Positions 34,740-42,821 of a stretch of 64,000 nt of DNA are shown one piece after another. The stretch covers positions 124,001 through 188,000 of the forward strand of contig NZ_AXAL01000013.1 in the NCBI RefSeq assembly GCF_000472785.1. Reading direction: 5' to 3'. The number at the start of each line of letters is the position of its first letter. Position 1 is the first letter of the stretch. The notes under the pieces were generated by a model. The model was not told where the DNA came from. It did not search any database and saw nothing but the letters and a program-made list of their open reading frames with translations. The DNA is from Mesorhizobium loti CJ3sym (GTDB lineage Bacteria; Pseudomonadota; Alphaproteobacteria; Rhizobiales; Rhizobiaceae). The translations under genes were made by a program, and so were the position numbers.

Positions 34740-35852
34740 ATGTATGTCGCGGTAAAAGGCGGCGAGGCCGCAATCGCCAACGCCCACAGCCTGCTCGCCG
34801 ACCGCCGGCGCGGCGACCGATCGGTGCCCGCACTTCGCCTCGACCAGATCGTCGAGCAGCTGGCGCTGGGTGTCGACCGGGTGATGAGCGAAGGCTCGCT
34901 CTATGACCGGGAACTGGCAGCACTCGCCATCGTCCAGGCGCGCGGCGACATGATCGAGGCGATCTTCCTGGTGCGCGCCTACCGCACCACGCTGCCGCGC
35001 TTCGGTTACTCCAAGGCCATCGACACCAGCGCGATGCGGGTCGAACGGCGCGTCTCTGCAACCTACAAGGACCTGCCCGGCGGCCAGTTGCTTGGGCCGA
35101 CCTTCGACTACACGCACCGGCTGCTCGATCCCGAGCTTGCCGGCGGCACCGATGTCGCCGAGCCGTTGCGGCGTGACACCGAAGCGCAGGCCATGCCACG
35201 CGTCTCGGCGATTCTCGCCCGCGAAGGCCTGATCGAACCGGACGGCGAGATGCCGCAGGACCATGTCCCCGGCGATATCACCCGAGAGCCGCTGGAATTC
35301 CCGATGGCCCGCGACATCCGCCTGCAGGCGCTGTCACGCGGCGATGAGGGTTTCCTGCTGGCACTTGGCTATTCCACCCAGCGCGGCTACGCCCGCAACC
35401 ATCCCTTTGTCGGCGAAATTCGCATCGGCGAGGTCGAGTTGGAACTGGACGTTCCCGAACTGCCCTTCGCAGCCCCCCTCGGTGCTGTTCGAGTCACCGA
35501 ATGCCAGATGGTCAACCAGTTCAAGGGGTCGGCCAAGGCGCCGCCGCAATTCACTCGCGGCTACGGCCTCGTCTTCGGCCAGAGCGAGCGCAAGGCGATG
35601 GCCATGGCGCTTTGTGACCGGGCACTACGCGCTAGGGAATTCGGCGAGGATGTCGTTGCCGCCGCCCAGGACGAGGAGTTCGTCATCTCGCACTCCGACA
35701 ACGTCCAGGCGACCGGTTTCGTCGAGCATCTGAAGCTGCCGCACTATGTCGACTTCCAGGCCGAACTCGACCTCGTGCGCCGCATGCGCGCCGAATACGA
35801 AGCCCGCGAGAGCCCGGCAAAGGTCGAAGAGAAGCGGCAGGCCGCGGAATGA
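34740..35852 (+). CDS. phnI: PhnI, C-P lyase core subunit (purine-triphosphate phosphonylase part)
   Basis: The 370 residues begin MYVAVKGGEAAIANAHSLLADRRRGD, the classical PhnI start, and include FLVRAYRTTLPRFGYS and the later NQFKGSAKAPPQFTRGYGLVFGQSERKAMAMALCDRAL. PhnI, with PhnG, H and L, displaces adenine from ATP by phosphonate. It is somewhat longer than E. coli PhnI. Its stop overlaps the fosX-like start (ATGA). Confidence 0.96.
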   Translation: MYVAVKGGEAAIANAHSLLADRRRGDRSVPALRLDQIVEQLALGVDRVMSEGSLYDRELAALAIVQARGDMIEAIFLVRAYRTTLPRFGYSKAIDTSAMRVERRVSATYKDLPGGQLLGPTFDYTHRLLDPELAGGTDVAEPLRRDTEAQAMPRVSAILAREGLIEPDGEMPQDHVPGDITREPLEFPMARDIRLQALSRGDEGFLLALGYSTQRGYARNHPFVGEIRIGEVELELDVPELPFAAPLGAVRVTECQMVNQFKGSAKAPPQFTRGYGLVFGQSERKAMAMALCDRALRAREFGEDVVAAAQDEEFVISHSDNVQATGFVEHLKLPHYVDFQAELDLVRRMRAEYEARESPAKVEEKRQAAE

Positions 35853-36268
35853 TCCAAGGCCTGTCCCACATGACCTTCATCGTCAGGGATCTCGAGCGGA
35901 TGACCGCGATCCTTGAAGGCGTGTTCGATGCACGCGAGGTCTACGCCAGCGATGCCGAACAGTTCTCGCTGTCGCGCGAAAAATTCTTCCTGATCGGTGA
36001 CATCTGGGTCGCCATCATGGAAGGCGAGAAGCTGCCCGAGCGCAGCTACAACCACATCGCCTTCAAGATCGATGACGCCGATTTCGACCGCTACGCCGAG
36101 CGCGTCGGCAAGCTGGGCCTAGACATGCGCCCGCCACGTCCGCGCGTCGAGGGTGAAGGCAGGTCAATCTATTTCTACGACGACGACAACCACATGTTCG
36201 AACTGCACACGGGCACGCTCAATGAGCGGCTGAAGCGCTACGCCAGGGGATTGGAGGCCGTGCAATGA
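35849..36268 (+). CDS. fosX: FosX-type fosfomycin hydrolase family (VOC metalloenzyme)
   Basis: The 139 residues form a VOC-fold protein with GLSHMTFIVRDLERM, YNHIAFKIDDADFDRYAERVGKLGLDMRPPRPRVEGEGRSIYFYDDDNHMFELHTG. The likely metal ligands are His7, the His in NHIAF and the Glu in MFELH. From memory it is nearly identical to the M. loti FosX, which hydrates fosfomycin weakly and sits in the same operon. The native role is probably in phosphonate catabolism. It overlaps phnI by four bases, so it is translated with it. Confidence 0.94.
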   Translation: MIQGLSHMTFIVRDLERMTAILEGVFDAREVYASDAEQFSLSREKFFLIGDIWVAIMEGEKLPERSYNHIAFKIDDADFDRYAERVGKLGLDMRPPRPRVEGEGRSIYFYDDDNHMFELHTGTLNERLKRYARGLEAVQ

Positions 36269-36477
36269 ATTCGGTGCCCGCCCCCATGGCCGCCACCGTC
36301 GCCTCCATGACTGCCGCCATCGTTTCCCCCATGGCTATGGTGACTGCTGTCACCATAGAAGGAGTCGTTGGCCGCACGGCTTCTCTGCCTGGCGAGGCTC
36401 TGCCGCGTGGCGACAAAGACCACGAGAACGCCGATTGCCAACAGCAACAGTCCAAGAGGCCATCCAATTGGGATCAT
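36238..36477 (-). CDS. Small single-helix membrane protein with Gly/His-rich tail
   Basis: The 79 residues start GWPLGLLLLAIGVLVVFV (one membrane helix near residues 5-23), then a basic stretch (RQSLARQRSRAAND) and a tail rich in GGN, GGS, GGDGGGHGGGH. It lies antisense between fosX and phnJ and overlaps the fosX end by 31 bases. A second gene of the same design lies immediately upstream at 36714-36535. The His-rich tail could bind metal. It is not proven to be expressed; the shared architecture is the main support. Confidence 0.55.
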   Translation of the reverse strand: MIPIGWPLGLLLLAIGVLVVFVATRQSLARQRSRAANDSFYGDSSHHSHGGNDGGSHGGDGGGHGGGHRIHCTASNPLA

Positions 36478-36534
36478 CTCAGTTCGGCCCGAGCTGGCGC
36501 GATATGCAGGGAGATCGAAGGCTCCACAACAACC

Positions 36535-36714
36535 TCAGCTGTGCCCGCCGCCATCAATCGAGCCGCCGCCGTAACCACCGCTGGAGCCCGCAACAGTCTC
36601 GCCCTGCGCGCCTTCTTTCGGCGCCGGCAGAACCATGCGCCGAAGGACAAAGACAACCGCTCCGGCAAAGACCAGCAGCAGAATTCCAAGATGTATCCAA
36701 CCGGTTTGGGTCAT
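36535..36714 (-). CDS. Small single-helix membrane protein with Gly/Ser/His tail, paralogue of the next gene
   Basis: I found this 59-residue frame by translating the minus strand between fosX and phnJ. It begins MTQTGWIHLGILLLVFAG, continues with a basic hinge (VLRRMVLPAPKEG) and ends GGGSIDGGGHS. AGGGG lies nine bases before the ATG. The order GW, LLL helix, basic stretch, Gly/His tail repeats that of the 79-residue protein at 36238-36477, from which it is separated by 57 bases. The pair looks like a duplicated small gene read against the phn operon. Function unknown. Confidence 0.55.
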   Translation of the reverse strand: MTQTGWIHLGILLLVFAGAVVFVLRRMVLPAPKEGAQGETVAGSSGGYGGGSIDGGGHS

Positions 36715-36779
36715 CCGATTTCACCCCTGTTCCCGCGTCCTGGACGCCAATTCAATAGCATAAAGCGGATGTTATCGCC

Positions 36780-37679
36780 ATGACCGACATCGCCACCTAC
36801 AACTTCGCCTATCTCGACGAACAGACCAAGAGGATGATCCGCCGCGCGATCCTCAAGGGCATCGCCATCCCCGGCTATCAGGTGCCATTCGCCTCGCGCG
36901 AAATGCCGATGCCTTATGGCTGGGGCACCGGCGGTGTCCAGGTCACCGCTTCGATCATCGGCCCCGATGATGTGCTGAAGGTGATCGACCAAGGCGCCGA
37001 CGACACCACCAACGCGGTCTCCATCCGCGCCTTCTTCAAGAAGGTCGCCAATGTCGCGGTGACGACAGACACCGCCACCGCCACCATTATCCAGACCCGC
37101 CACCGCATCCCCGAGCATCCGCTGACGGCTGGCCAGGTGCTGGTGTTCCAAGTGCCGATCCCCGAGCCGCTGCGCTTCCTCGAGCCGCGCGAGACCGAAA
37201 CGCGCAAAATGCATGCGCTGGAGGAATATGGCCTCATGCATGTGAAGCTCTACGAGGACATCGCCAAGCACGGCCGCATCGCCACCACCTATGCCTATCC
37301 GGTCAAGGTCGAGGGCCGCTATGTGATGGACCCCTCGCCGACGCCGAAATTCGACAATCCCAAGATGCACCGCTCGCCGGCATTGCAGCTGTTCGGCGCT
37401 GGCCGCGAGAAGCGCATCTATGCGGTGCCGCCCTTCACCGAAGTCGTCAGTCTCGACTTCGAGGACCATCCTTTCGAGGTGCAGACCTTCGACCAGCCCT
37501 GCGCGCTGTGCGCGGCCGAGAATGTCTATCTCGACGAGGTCATCCTCGACGACCATGGCGGCCACATGTTCGTCTGCTCCGACACAGATTACTGCGAGAA
37601 GCGGCGGGCTGACGGCCATCGCGGCCACCTTGCCCCCAAAGCCGATCTTGCCCCAGGAAACATGGAGCCCGCGCAATGA
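36780..37679 (+). CDS. phnJ: PhnJ, radical SAM C-P lyase
   Basis: The 299 residues carry the four PhnJ cysteines: Cys241, Cys244, Cys266 and Cys272. The first three bind a 4Fe-4S cluster and the fourth is the thiyl-radical residue in E. coli PhnJ, where the numbering is the same. The N-terminal part (YNFAYLDEQTKRMIRRAILKGIAIPGYQVPFASREMPM) is also typical. It cleaves the C-P bond of ribose 1-phosphonate 5-phosphate. Two antisense genes separate it from fosX. Its stop overlaps phnK by four bases. Confidence 0.97.
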   Translation: MTDIATYNFAYLDEQTKRMIRRAILKGIAIPGYQVPFASREMPMPYGWGTGGVQVTASIIGPDDVLKVIDQGADDTTNAVSIRAFFKKVANVAVTTDTATATIIQTRHRIPEHPLTAGQVLVFQVPIPEPLRFLEPRETETRKMHALEEYGLMHVKLYEDIAKHGRIATTYAYPVKVEGRYVMDPSPTPKFDNPKMHRSPALQLFGAGREKRIYAVPPFTEVVSLDFEDHPFEVQTFDQPCALCAAENVYLDEVILDDHGGHMFVCSDTDYCEKRRADGHRGHLAPKADLAPGNMEPAQ

Positions 37680-38452
37680 CCGACGAACCGCTGCTGCGCG
37701 TCTCAGCGCTGTCCAAATTCTACGGCTCGCGGGTCGGCTGCGACAACGTCTCCTTCGAGCTGTGGCCGGGCGAAGTCCTGGCTGTCGTCGGCGAATCCGG
37801 CTCCGGCAAGACGACACTGCTCAACTGCCTGTCGACGCGGCTGCTGCCGTCCTCAGGCACCGCCAGCTACCGCATGCGCGACGGCCAGTTCCGCGAGCTC
37901 TACCGCATGAGCGAGGCCGAGCGCCGCTTCCTGATGCGCACCGACTGGGGCTTCGTCCACCAGAACCCGGCCGATGGCCTGCGCATGACCGTGTCGGCCG
38001 GCGCCAATGTCGGCGAAAGGCTGATGGCGGTGGGCGACCGCCACTACGGCAAGATCCGCGCCACGGCCGTTGACTGGCTGTCGCGCGTCGAGATCGAGCA
38101 AGACCGCATCGACGACGAGCCGCGCGCCTTTTCCGGCGGCATGCGCCAGCGCCTGCAGATCGCCCGCAATCTCGTCACCGGCCCACGGCTGGTGTTCATG
38201 GATGAGCCGACCGGCGGCCTCGACGTCTCGGTGCAGGCGCGCTTGCTCGATCTGTTGCGCGGGCTCGTCACCGATCTTGGCCTCGCCGCCATCGTCGTCA
38301 CCCATGACCTCGCGGTGGCGCGGCTGCTGTCGCAGCGCATGATGGTGATGAAGGACGGTCGCGTCGTCGAAAGCGGCCTCACCGACCGCGTGCTCGACGA
38401 TCCGCGCGCGCCCTACACGCAATTGCTTGTTTCCTCGATTCTGCAGGTTTGA
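37676..38452 (+). CDS. phnK: PhnK, ABC-type ATPase of the C-P lyase complex
   Basis: The 258 residues have Walker A GESGSGKTT, signature FSGGMRQRLQ, Walker B VFMDEP and the H-loop VVTHDLAVARLL. PhnK binds the PhnGHIJ core and is not an importer subunit. The four-base overlap with phnJ supports coupled translation. A 157-bp palindromic repeat follows before phnL. Confidence 0.95.
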   Translation: MTDEPLLRVSALSKFYGSRVGCDNVSFELWPGEVLAVVGESGSGKTTLLNCLSTRLLPSSGTASYRMRDGQFRELYRMSEAERRFLMRTDWGFVHQNPADGLRMTVSAGANVGERLMAVGDRHYGKIRATAVDWLSRVEIEQDRIDDEPRAFSGGMRQRLQIARNLVTGPRLVFMDEPTGGLDVSVQARLLDLLRGLVTDLGLAAIVVTHDLAVARLLSQRMMVMKDGRVVESGLTDRVLDDPRAPYTQLLVSSILQV

Positions 38453-38466
38453 TGATGGCGCCAAGT

Positions 38467-38623
38467 CACCCCCCTCTGCCCTGCCGGGCATCTCCCCCTC
38501 AAGGGGGGAGATCGGCAGTTTTGACGCCATGCTCAACCTTGCAACGTCGAAACTTGGCGAAAGCAATGAAGCGCGTGATCTCCCCCCTTGAGGGGGAGAT
38601 GTCCGGCAGGACAGAGGGGGGTG
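38467..38623. repeat. Long inverted repeat inside the phn operon (47-bp arms)
   Basis: The left arm (38467-38513) and right arm (38577-38623) are complementary over 47 bases with two mismatches. Each arm also carries its own hairpin, ATCTCCCCCTCAAGGGGGGAGAT. The 63-base loop has no gene. The element lies between phnK and phnL and may process or stabilise the operon mRNA. It belongs to the class of rhizobial GC-rich palindromic elements. Confidence 0.85.
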
Positions 38624-38660
38624 CTGGCCCGCAGACGAACAACGATTGGAGAACCTTCTG

Positions 38661-39368
38661 ATGCCGACGCCTCTCGTAGTCTCCGACGTCGCAAAGAGCT
38701 TCACCATGCATCTGCGCGACGGCATCAAACTGCCTGTCGTCGCCGGTGTCTCATTCTCGATCAAGGCTGGCGAATGCACCGTGCTCGGCGGCCCGTCCGG
38801 TGCCGGCAAGAGCTCGATCCTGAAAATGCTCTACGGCAACTATGCCGTCGACGAAGGCCAGATCATCGTCAAGCATGAGGACGGCCTGATCGATCTTGCC
38901 CATGCTAGCCCCCGCACCGTGCTTGCCGTGCGCCGGCAAACGATCGGCTATGTCAGCCAGTTCCTGCGCACCGTGCCGCGTGTCTCGGCGCTCGATGTCG
39001 TCGCCGAGCCGCTGGTCGAACGCGGCGAGGAGCGCGAGACAGCCAGAGGCAAGGCACGCGCACTGTTGGCGCAGCTCAACCTGCCGGAAAAGCTCTGGGC
39101 GCTGCCGCCGGCGACCTTCTCCGGTGGCGAGCAGCAGCGCGTCAACATCGCGCGCGGCTTCATCACCGAGCACCCGATCCTGCTGCTCGACGAACCGACC
39201 GCCTCGCTCGATGCCAAGAACCGCGACGTGGTGATTGAACTCATCGCCGCCAAGAAGGCGGCCGGTGTCGCCCTGCTCGGCATCTTCCACGACCATGATG
39301 TACGCGAGGCGGTTGCCGACCGCATCATCGACGTCACCGCCTTTGCTTCGGGAAAACTCGCCGCATGA
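38661..39368 (+). CDS. phnL: PhnL, second ABC-type ATPase of the C-P lyase complex
   Basis: The 235 residues have Walker A GGPSGAGKSS, signature FSGGEQQRVNI and Walker B ILLLDEPTASLD. The ATG at 38661 follows GGAG; a TTG 15 bases earlier is less likely. PhnL helps PhnI attach phosphonate to ATP. Its stop overlaps the next gene by four bases. Confidence 0.94.
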   Translation: MPTPLVVSDVAKSFTMHLRDGIKLPVVAGVSFSIKAGECTVLGGPSGAGKSSILKMLYGNYAVDEGQIIVKHEDGLIDLAHASPRTVLAVRRQTIGYVSQFLRTVPRVSALDVVAEPLVERGEERETARGKARALLAQLNLPEKLWALPPATFSGGEQQRVNIARGFITEHPILLLDEPTASLDAKNRDVVIELIAAKKAAGVALLGIFHDHDVREAVADRIIDVTAFASGKLAA

Positions 39369-39982
39369 CCAGGAAATTGTCGGAGACGCCGTTGGTCCAC
39401 CCGACGGCGGAAGTGCACAATTCGACGCTTGGCCGCTGGACCGAGATCGCCGACCGCAGCCGGGTTTCGGAAAGTGAACTCGGCGACTATTCCTACATGA
39501 TGCAGGACTGCGCCGTCTGGTGCGCGACGATCGGCAAGTTTGCCAACATCGCCGCCAGCGTGCGCCTCAACGCCACCAACCACCCGACCTGGCGGCCGAC
39601 CCTGCACCATTTCACCTACCGCGCCTCGGACTATTGGGACGATGCCGAGCACGAGAGCGAATTCTTCGCTGAGCGCCGAGCCAAACGCGTGACCATCGGC
39701 CACGATACCTGGCTCGGCCACGGCTCGACCGTCCTGCCCGGCATCACTGTCGGCGATGGCGCGGCGGTCGGCGCCGGCGCGGTGGTTTCGAAGGATGTTG
39801 CCCCCTACACCATCGTTGCGGGCGTGCCGGCAAAGCCGATCCGCGAACGCTTCGACCGCCGAACCGCCGAACGCTACCAGGCGCTTGCCTGGTGGGACTG
39901 GGATCATGCCAGGCTGCGCGCTTCCCTTGAGGACTTCCGTGAGCTTTCAGCGGAGGCTTTTCTGGAAAAATACGAGGGCTAA
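39365..39982 (+). CDS. Phosphonate-operon hexapeptide-repeat transferase (TIGR03308-like)
   Basis: The 205 residues form a left-handed beta-helix acetyltransferase: repeated hexapeptides (ISDRSRVSESELGDYSY..., IGKFANIAASVRLNA, ITVGDGAAVGAGAVVSKDVAPYTIVAGVPAKPI). Proteins like this are found next to phnL in many phn operons; the acceptor is not known, but an aminoalkylphosphonate is a reasonable guess. It overlaps phnL by four bases. PhnO, the E. coli aminoalkylphosphonate acetyltransferase, has a different fold. Confidence 0.88.
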   Translation: MTRKLSETPLVHPTAEVHNSTLGRWTEIADRSRVSESELGDYSYMMQDCAVWCATIGKFANIAASVRLNATNHPTWRPTLHHFTYRASDYWDDAEHESEFFAERRAKRVTIGHDTWLGHGSTVLPGITVGDGAAVGAGAVVSKDVAPYTIVAGVPAKPIRERFDRRTAERYQALAWWDWDHARLRASLEDFRELSAEAFLEKYEG

Positions 39983-40068
39983 TCCCTCACATCCTCGTCA
40001 GAGGGGAGCCTGTTCACATCCTTGACACATGACTCGGACAGGACGCCATCTCCCCCAAGGAGATCGCC

Positions 40069-40779
40069 ATGCCCGACACCGTCAGACCCTCGCTCGCCGG
40101 ATTCTTTGCCGGCTCCAATCCGGCCCCGCCGGCACATCTCGGCACGCGCTACGACATTTCAGGCAATTTCCTGACGGAGCCCGGCAATACCGTCGTCAGC
40201 CACCTGGTCAGCGGTTCGCCGTCCGAGGCTGTCGTGCTCGCGGTGCGCGAGAAGATGCTGGCTATGCCGGATGCCGATCGGCTCGCCTTCACGCCGGTCT
40301 CCAGCCTGCACATGACGCTGTTCCAGGGCATCATCGAATATCGGCGACGCTTGCCCTACTGGCCGCAGGACATGCCGCTCGACACCAGCATCGATGCCAT
40401 GACCCGGCTTTATGTGGAACGGCTGAAAGGCTTCGAAGGCTTCGGTCCGTTCAACATCAAGGTGGTCGAAGTCGTGCCGACCGGCCTCACCGTCGCCGGC
40501 GCAACGGATGACGATGTGCGCATCATGCGTCAATGGCGCGATGCGCTCGCGGTGCCGTTCGGATACCGGCACCCCGATCACGACGCTTATGTCTTCCACA
40601 TCACCTTCGCCTACCAGATCCAGCGTCTGGCGGACGACAGGGCTGCCGTATGGCAGGCGCTGTTTGATGATTGCCTGGCGCTTTTCGCACGGCAGGCACC
40701 GGTGATCGAGATCAAGGCCCCCGCCTTCTGCTCCTTCCACGACATGAAGCATTTCGAGGAATTGCTGGTGCTTGGCTGA
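40069..40779 (+). CDS. 2H phosphoesterase-like protein (DUF1868-type) in the phn operon
   Basis: The 236 residues contain two HxT motifs, LHMTLFQG near residue 80 and FHITFAYQ near residue 180, the hallmark of 2H phosphoesterases. GNTVVSHLVSG at the start resembles DUF1868 proteins. AAGGAGA precedes the ATG. Many phn operons carry a different 2H protein (DUF1045 type); this one may fill the same role, for example cleaving a cyclic ribose phosphate. Its function is not shown. Confidence 0.78.
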   Translation: MPDTVRPSLAGFFAGSNPAPPAHLGTRYDISGNFLTEPGNTVVSHLVSGSPSEAVVLAVREKMLAMPDADRLAFTPVSSLHMTLFQGIIEYRRRLPYWPQDMPLDTSIDAMTRLYVERLKGFEGFGPFNIKVVEVVPTGLTVAGATDDDVRIMRQWRDALAVPFGYRHPDHDAYVFHITFAYQIQRLADDRAAVWQALFDDCLALFARQAPVIEIKAPAFCSFHDMKHFEELLVLG

Positions 40780-40826
40780 TTGCCCGCAACGAGTGCCTGA
40801 CGCTGCGTCTGTGGAGCGTTACAAAA

Positions 40827-40844
40827 CTGACATGCTGGCGACAC
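40827..40844 (+). promoter_or_regulatory. Weak candidate Pho box upstream of phnC
   Basis: CTGACAT-N4-GCGACAC compares with the alphaproteobacterial PhoB box CTGTCAT-N4-CTGTCAT at six of seven and about four of seven positions. The second half is poor. PhoB control of phnCDE is known in rhizobia, so the position is sensible. Confidence 0.35.
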
Positions 40845-40911
40845 GGCAGGTTCATGTGGCTGCGTTAGGCGAGAGCCTGACGATTAATATGGTCCCGACT
40901 GGAACCTGCCC

Positions 40912-41769
40912 ATGTCAGCAACTTCCGCCACGCTCGAAATCCGCGGTGTCAGCCGACGATTTGGCAAGAACGCCGCCGTCAGCGATATCAACATCTCGAT
41001 CCCGCAGGGTCAGATGGTCGGCATCATTGGCCGCTCGGGCGCCGGCAAATCGACCCTTCTTCGCATGATCAACCGTCTCATCGATCCCAGCCAGGGGTCG
41101 ATTTTTTTTGACGGCGCCGATGTCTCCAAACTGCAGGGCTCGCCGCTGCGGCGCTGGCAGCGCGACTGCGCCATGATCTTCCAGCAGTTCAACCTGGTGC
41201 CGCGCCTCGACGTGTTGACCAATGTGCTGCTCGGCAAGCTGAACCACCGTTCGACCGTCTCGAACCTGCTCGGCATGTTCTCGCGCGCCGAATGCGCCGA
41301 GGCTGTGGCCGCGCTTGAGCGGCTCGACATCGCCCGGACCGCCCTTCAGCCGGCCGGCACGCTTTCAGGCGGTCAGCAGCAGCGTGTCGCCATCGCCCGT
41401 GCCATGATGCAGCAGCCCAAGGTGATCCTAGCCGACGAGCCGATCGCCTCGCTCGACCCGCTCAACGCCAAGGTGGTGATGGACTCGCTGCAGGACATCA
41501 ATTTGCGCGAAGGCATCACCGTCGTCACCAATCTCCACACGCTGGATACCGCCCGCACCTATTGCAACCGCATCATCGGCATGGCCGCCGGCAAGGTCGT
41601 CTTCGACGGTCCGCCCGAAGAGCTCAACCGCGAGGCCGTGCGTCTCGTCTATGGCGCAGACAGCAATGGCGGCGAGATATCGGAGGCCATTACCTCCACC
41701 AGCGTTGCCTTCAAGCAAAAGATTGCAGCATCCGCCGGACCGCTCGAACCCGCATTTCCGGGTTATTGA
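40912..41769 (+). CDS. phnC: PhnC, phosphonate/phosphate ABC transporter ATP-binding protein
   Basis: The 285 residues have Walker A GRSGAGKST, signature LSGGQQQRVAI, Walker B VILADEPIASLDP and PhnC-specific segments MIFQQFNLVPRLDVLTNVLLGKL and HTLDTARTYCNRIIG. It powers import of phosphonates, and in rhizobia also phosphate. The last 40 residues extend beyond the ABC fold. phnD follows after 88 bases. Confidence 0.95.
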   Translation: MSATSATLEIRGVSRRFGKNAAVSDINISIPQGQMVGIIGRSGAGKSTLLRMINRLIDPSQGSIFFDGADVSKLQGSPLRRWQRDCAMIFQQFNLVPRLDVLTNVLLGKLNHRSTVSNLLGMFSRAECAEAVAALERLDIARTALQPAGTLSGGQQQRVAIARAMMQQPKVILADEPIASLDPLNAKVVMDSLQDINLREGITVVTNLHTLDTARTYCNRIIGMAAGKVVFDGPPEELNREAVRLVYGADSNGGEISEAITSTSVAFKQKIAASAGPLEPAFPGY

Positions 41770-41857
41770 GCCGCACCGGATCGTCCGCCCGCGTCAAGGG
41801 CACTGTCAAGATCAGAACGCTGCCGGCGCGGGGCCGGAACCTACAGGAGAGATATCA

Positions 41858-42766
41858 ATGTTCAGGAAGATGGTTTTCGGCGCCGTTTCGGTGCTCGCCA
41901 TGGCCACCAGCGCCGCTCACGCAGCCGATATGAAGGAATTCCGCGTCGGCATTCTCGGCGGTGAAAACGAGACCGACCGGCTGCGCAACTACCAGTGCCT
42001 GGCCGACCATTTGAAGGCCGAATTCGGCTTCGAGAAGGTCTCGCTGTTCCCGGCCGCCGACTATGACGGCGTCATCCAGGGCCTGCTTGGCGGCACGCTC
42101 GACTTCGCCGAACTCGGCGCTGCCGGCTACGCAGCCGTCGTTCTCAAGGATCCGAAGGCCGTCACCCCGATCCTCACCACCCAGCAGACCGACGGCGCCA
42201 CCGGCTATTATTCGATCGGCCTGGCGCTGAAGTCCTCCGGCATCACCGACATCAAGTCGGCCAAGGGCAAGAAGCTCGGCTACGCCGATCCGGATTCAAC
42301 CTCGGGCTACCTGATCCCGCTGACCCAGATCCCGAAGACCACCGGTGCCTCGAACGAGACCTTCTTCGCGTCGACCCAGTTCAACGGCGGCCACGAGAAC
42401 AACGTCCTGGCCGTGCGCGACGGCAAGGTTGACGTGGCGGTGGACGATTCCTCGGGCATCGGCGACTTCAAGAACGGCTACACCTCCGGAACCTTCCACA
42501 AGGAAGTCGCCAAGGGCGCCGTCGACCCCAACGACTTCGTCGAAGTCTGGCGCTCGGGCCTGATCCCGAACGGCCCGCTGGTCGTGCGCACCGCGCTCGG
42601 CGACGACATGACCGCCAAGCTCGCCGCCTTCTTCACCGACCTGCCCAAGAAGGACAAGGCCTGCTTCGAAGGCGTCGAAGGTGGCGATTTTACCGGCTAC
42701 GTCCCGGTGAAGCCGGACTTCTACAACGTCATCGTCGAAGCCCGTAAGGCAGCCATCGGCGGCTAA
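41858..42766 (+). CDS. phnD: PhnD, periplasmic phosphonate-binding protein
   Basis: The 302 residues begin with a signal peptide (VFGAVSVLAMATSAAHA); the ATG at 41858 follows AGGAGAG. Family features are FRVGILGGENETDRL, DYDGVIQGLLGGTLDFAELGAAGYA and DPDSTSGYLIPL. It delivers phosphonate or phosphate to PhnE. A strong terminator follows, so it is likely made in excess over the permeases. Confidence 0.95.
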   Translation: MFRKMVFGAVSVLAMATSAAHAADMKEFRVGILGGENETDRLRNYQCLADHLKAEFGFEKVSLFPAADYDGVIQGLLGGTLDFAELGAAGYAAVVLKDPKAVTPILTTQQTDGATGYYSIGLALKSSGITDIKSAKGKKLGYADPDSTSGYLIPLTQIPKTTGASNETFFASTQFNGGHENNVLAVRDGKVDVAVDDSSGIGDFKNGYTSGTFHKEVAKGAVDPNDFVEVWRSGLIPNGPLVVRTALGDDMTAKLAAFFTDLPKKDKACFEGVEGGDFTGYVPVKPDFYNVIVEARKAAIGG

Positions 42767-42780
42767 CGGCGAAATCGAAG

Positions 42781-42809
42781 AGGGCGGCGTTCAAAACGCC
42801 GCCCTTTTT
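42781..42809 (+). terminator. Terminator/attenuator between phnD and phnE1
   Basis: A perfect 11-bp stem, AGGGCGGCGTT and AACGCCGCCCT, with loop CAA is followed by TTTT. phnE1 starts 12 bases later, so this must leak to allow permease expression. Confidence 0.9.
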
Positions 42810-42821
42810 GCATCCCCGATC

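Noticed and set aside
39983..40068. Possible Pho box in the gap before the 2H protein gene
   Set aside because: TGACACATGACTCGGACAG fits the consensus too poorly on either strand.
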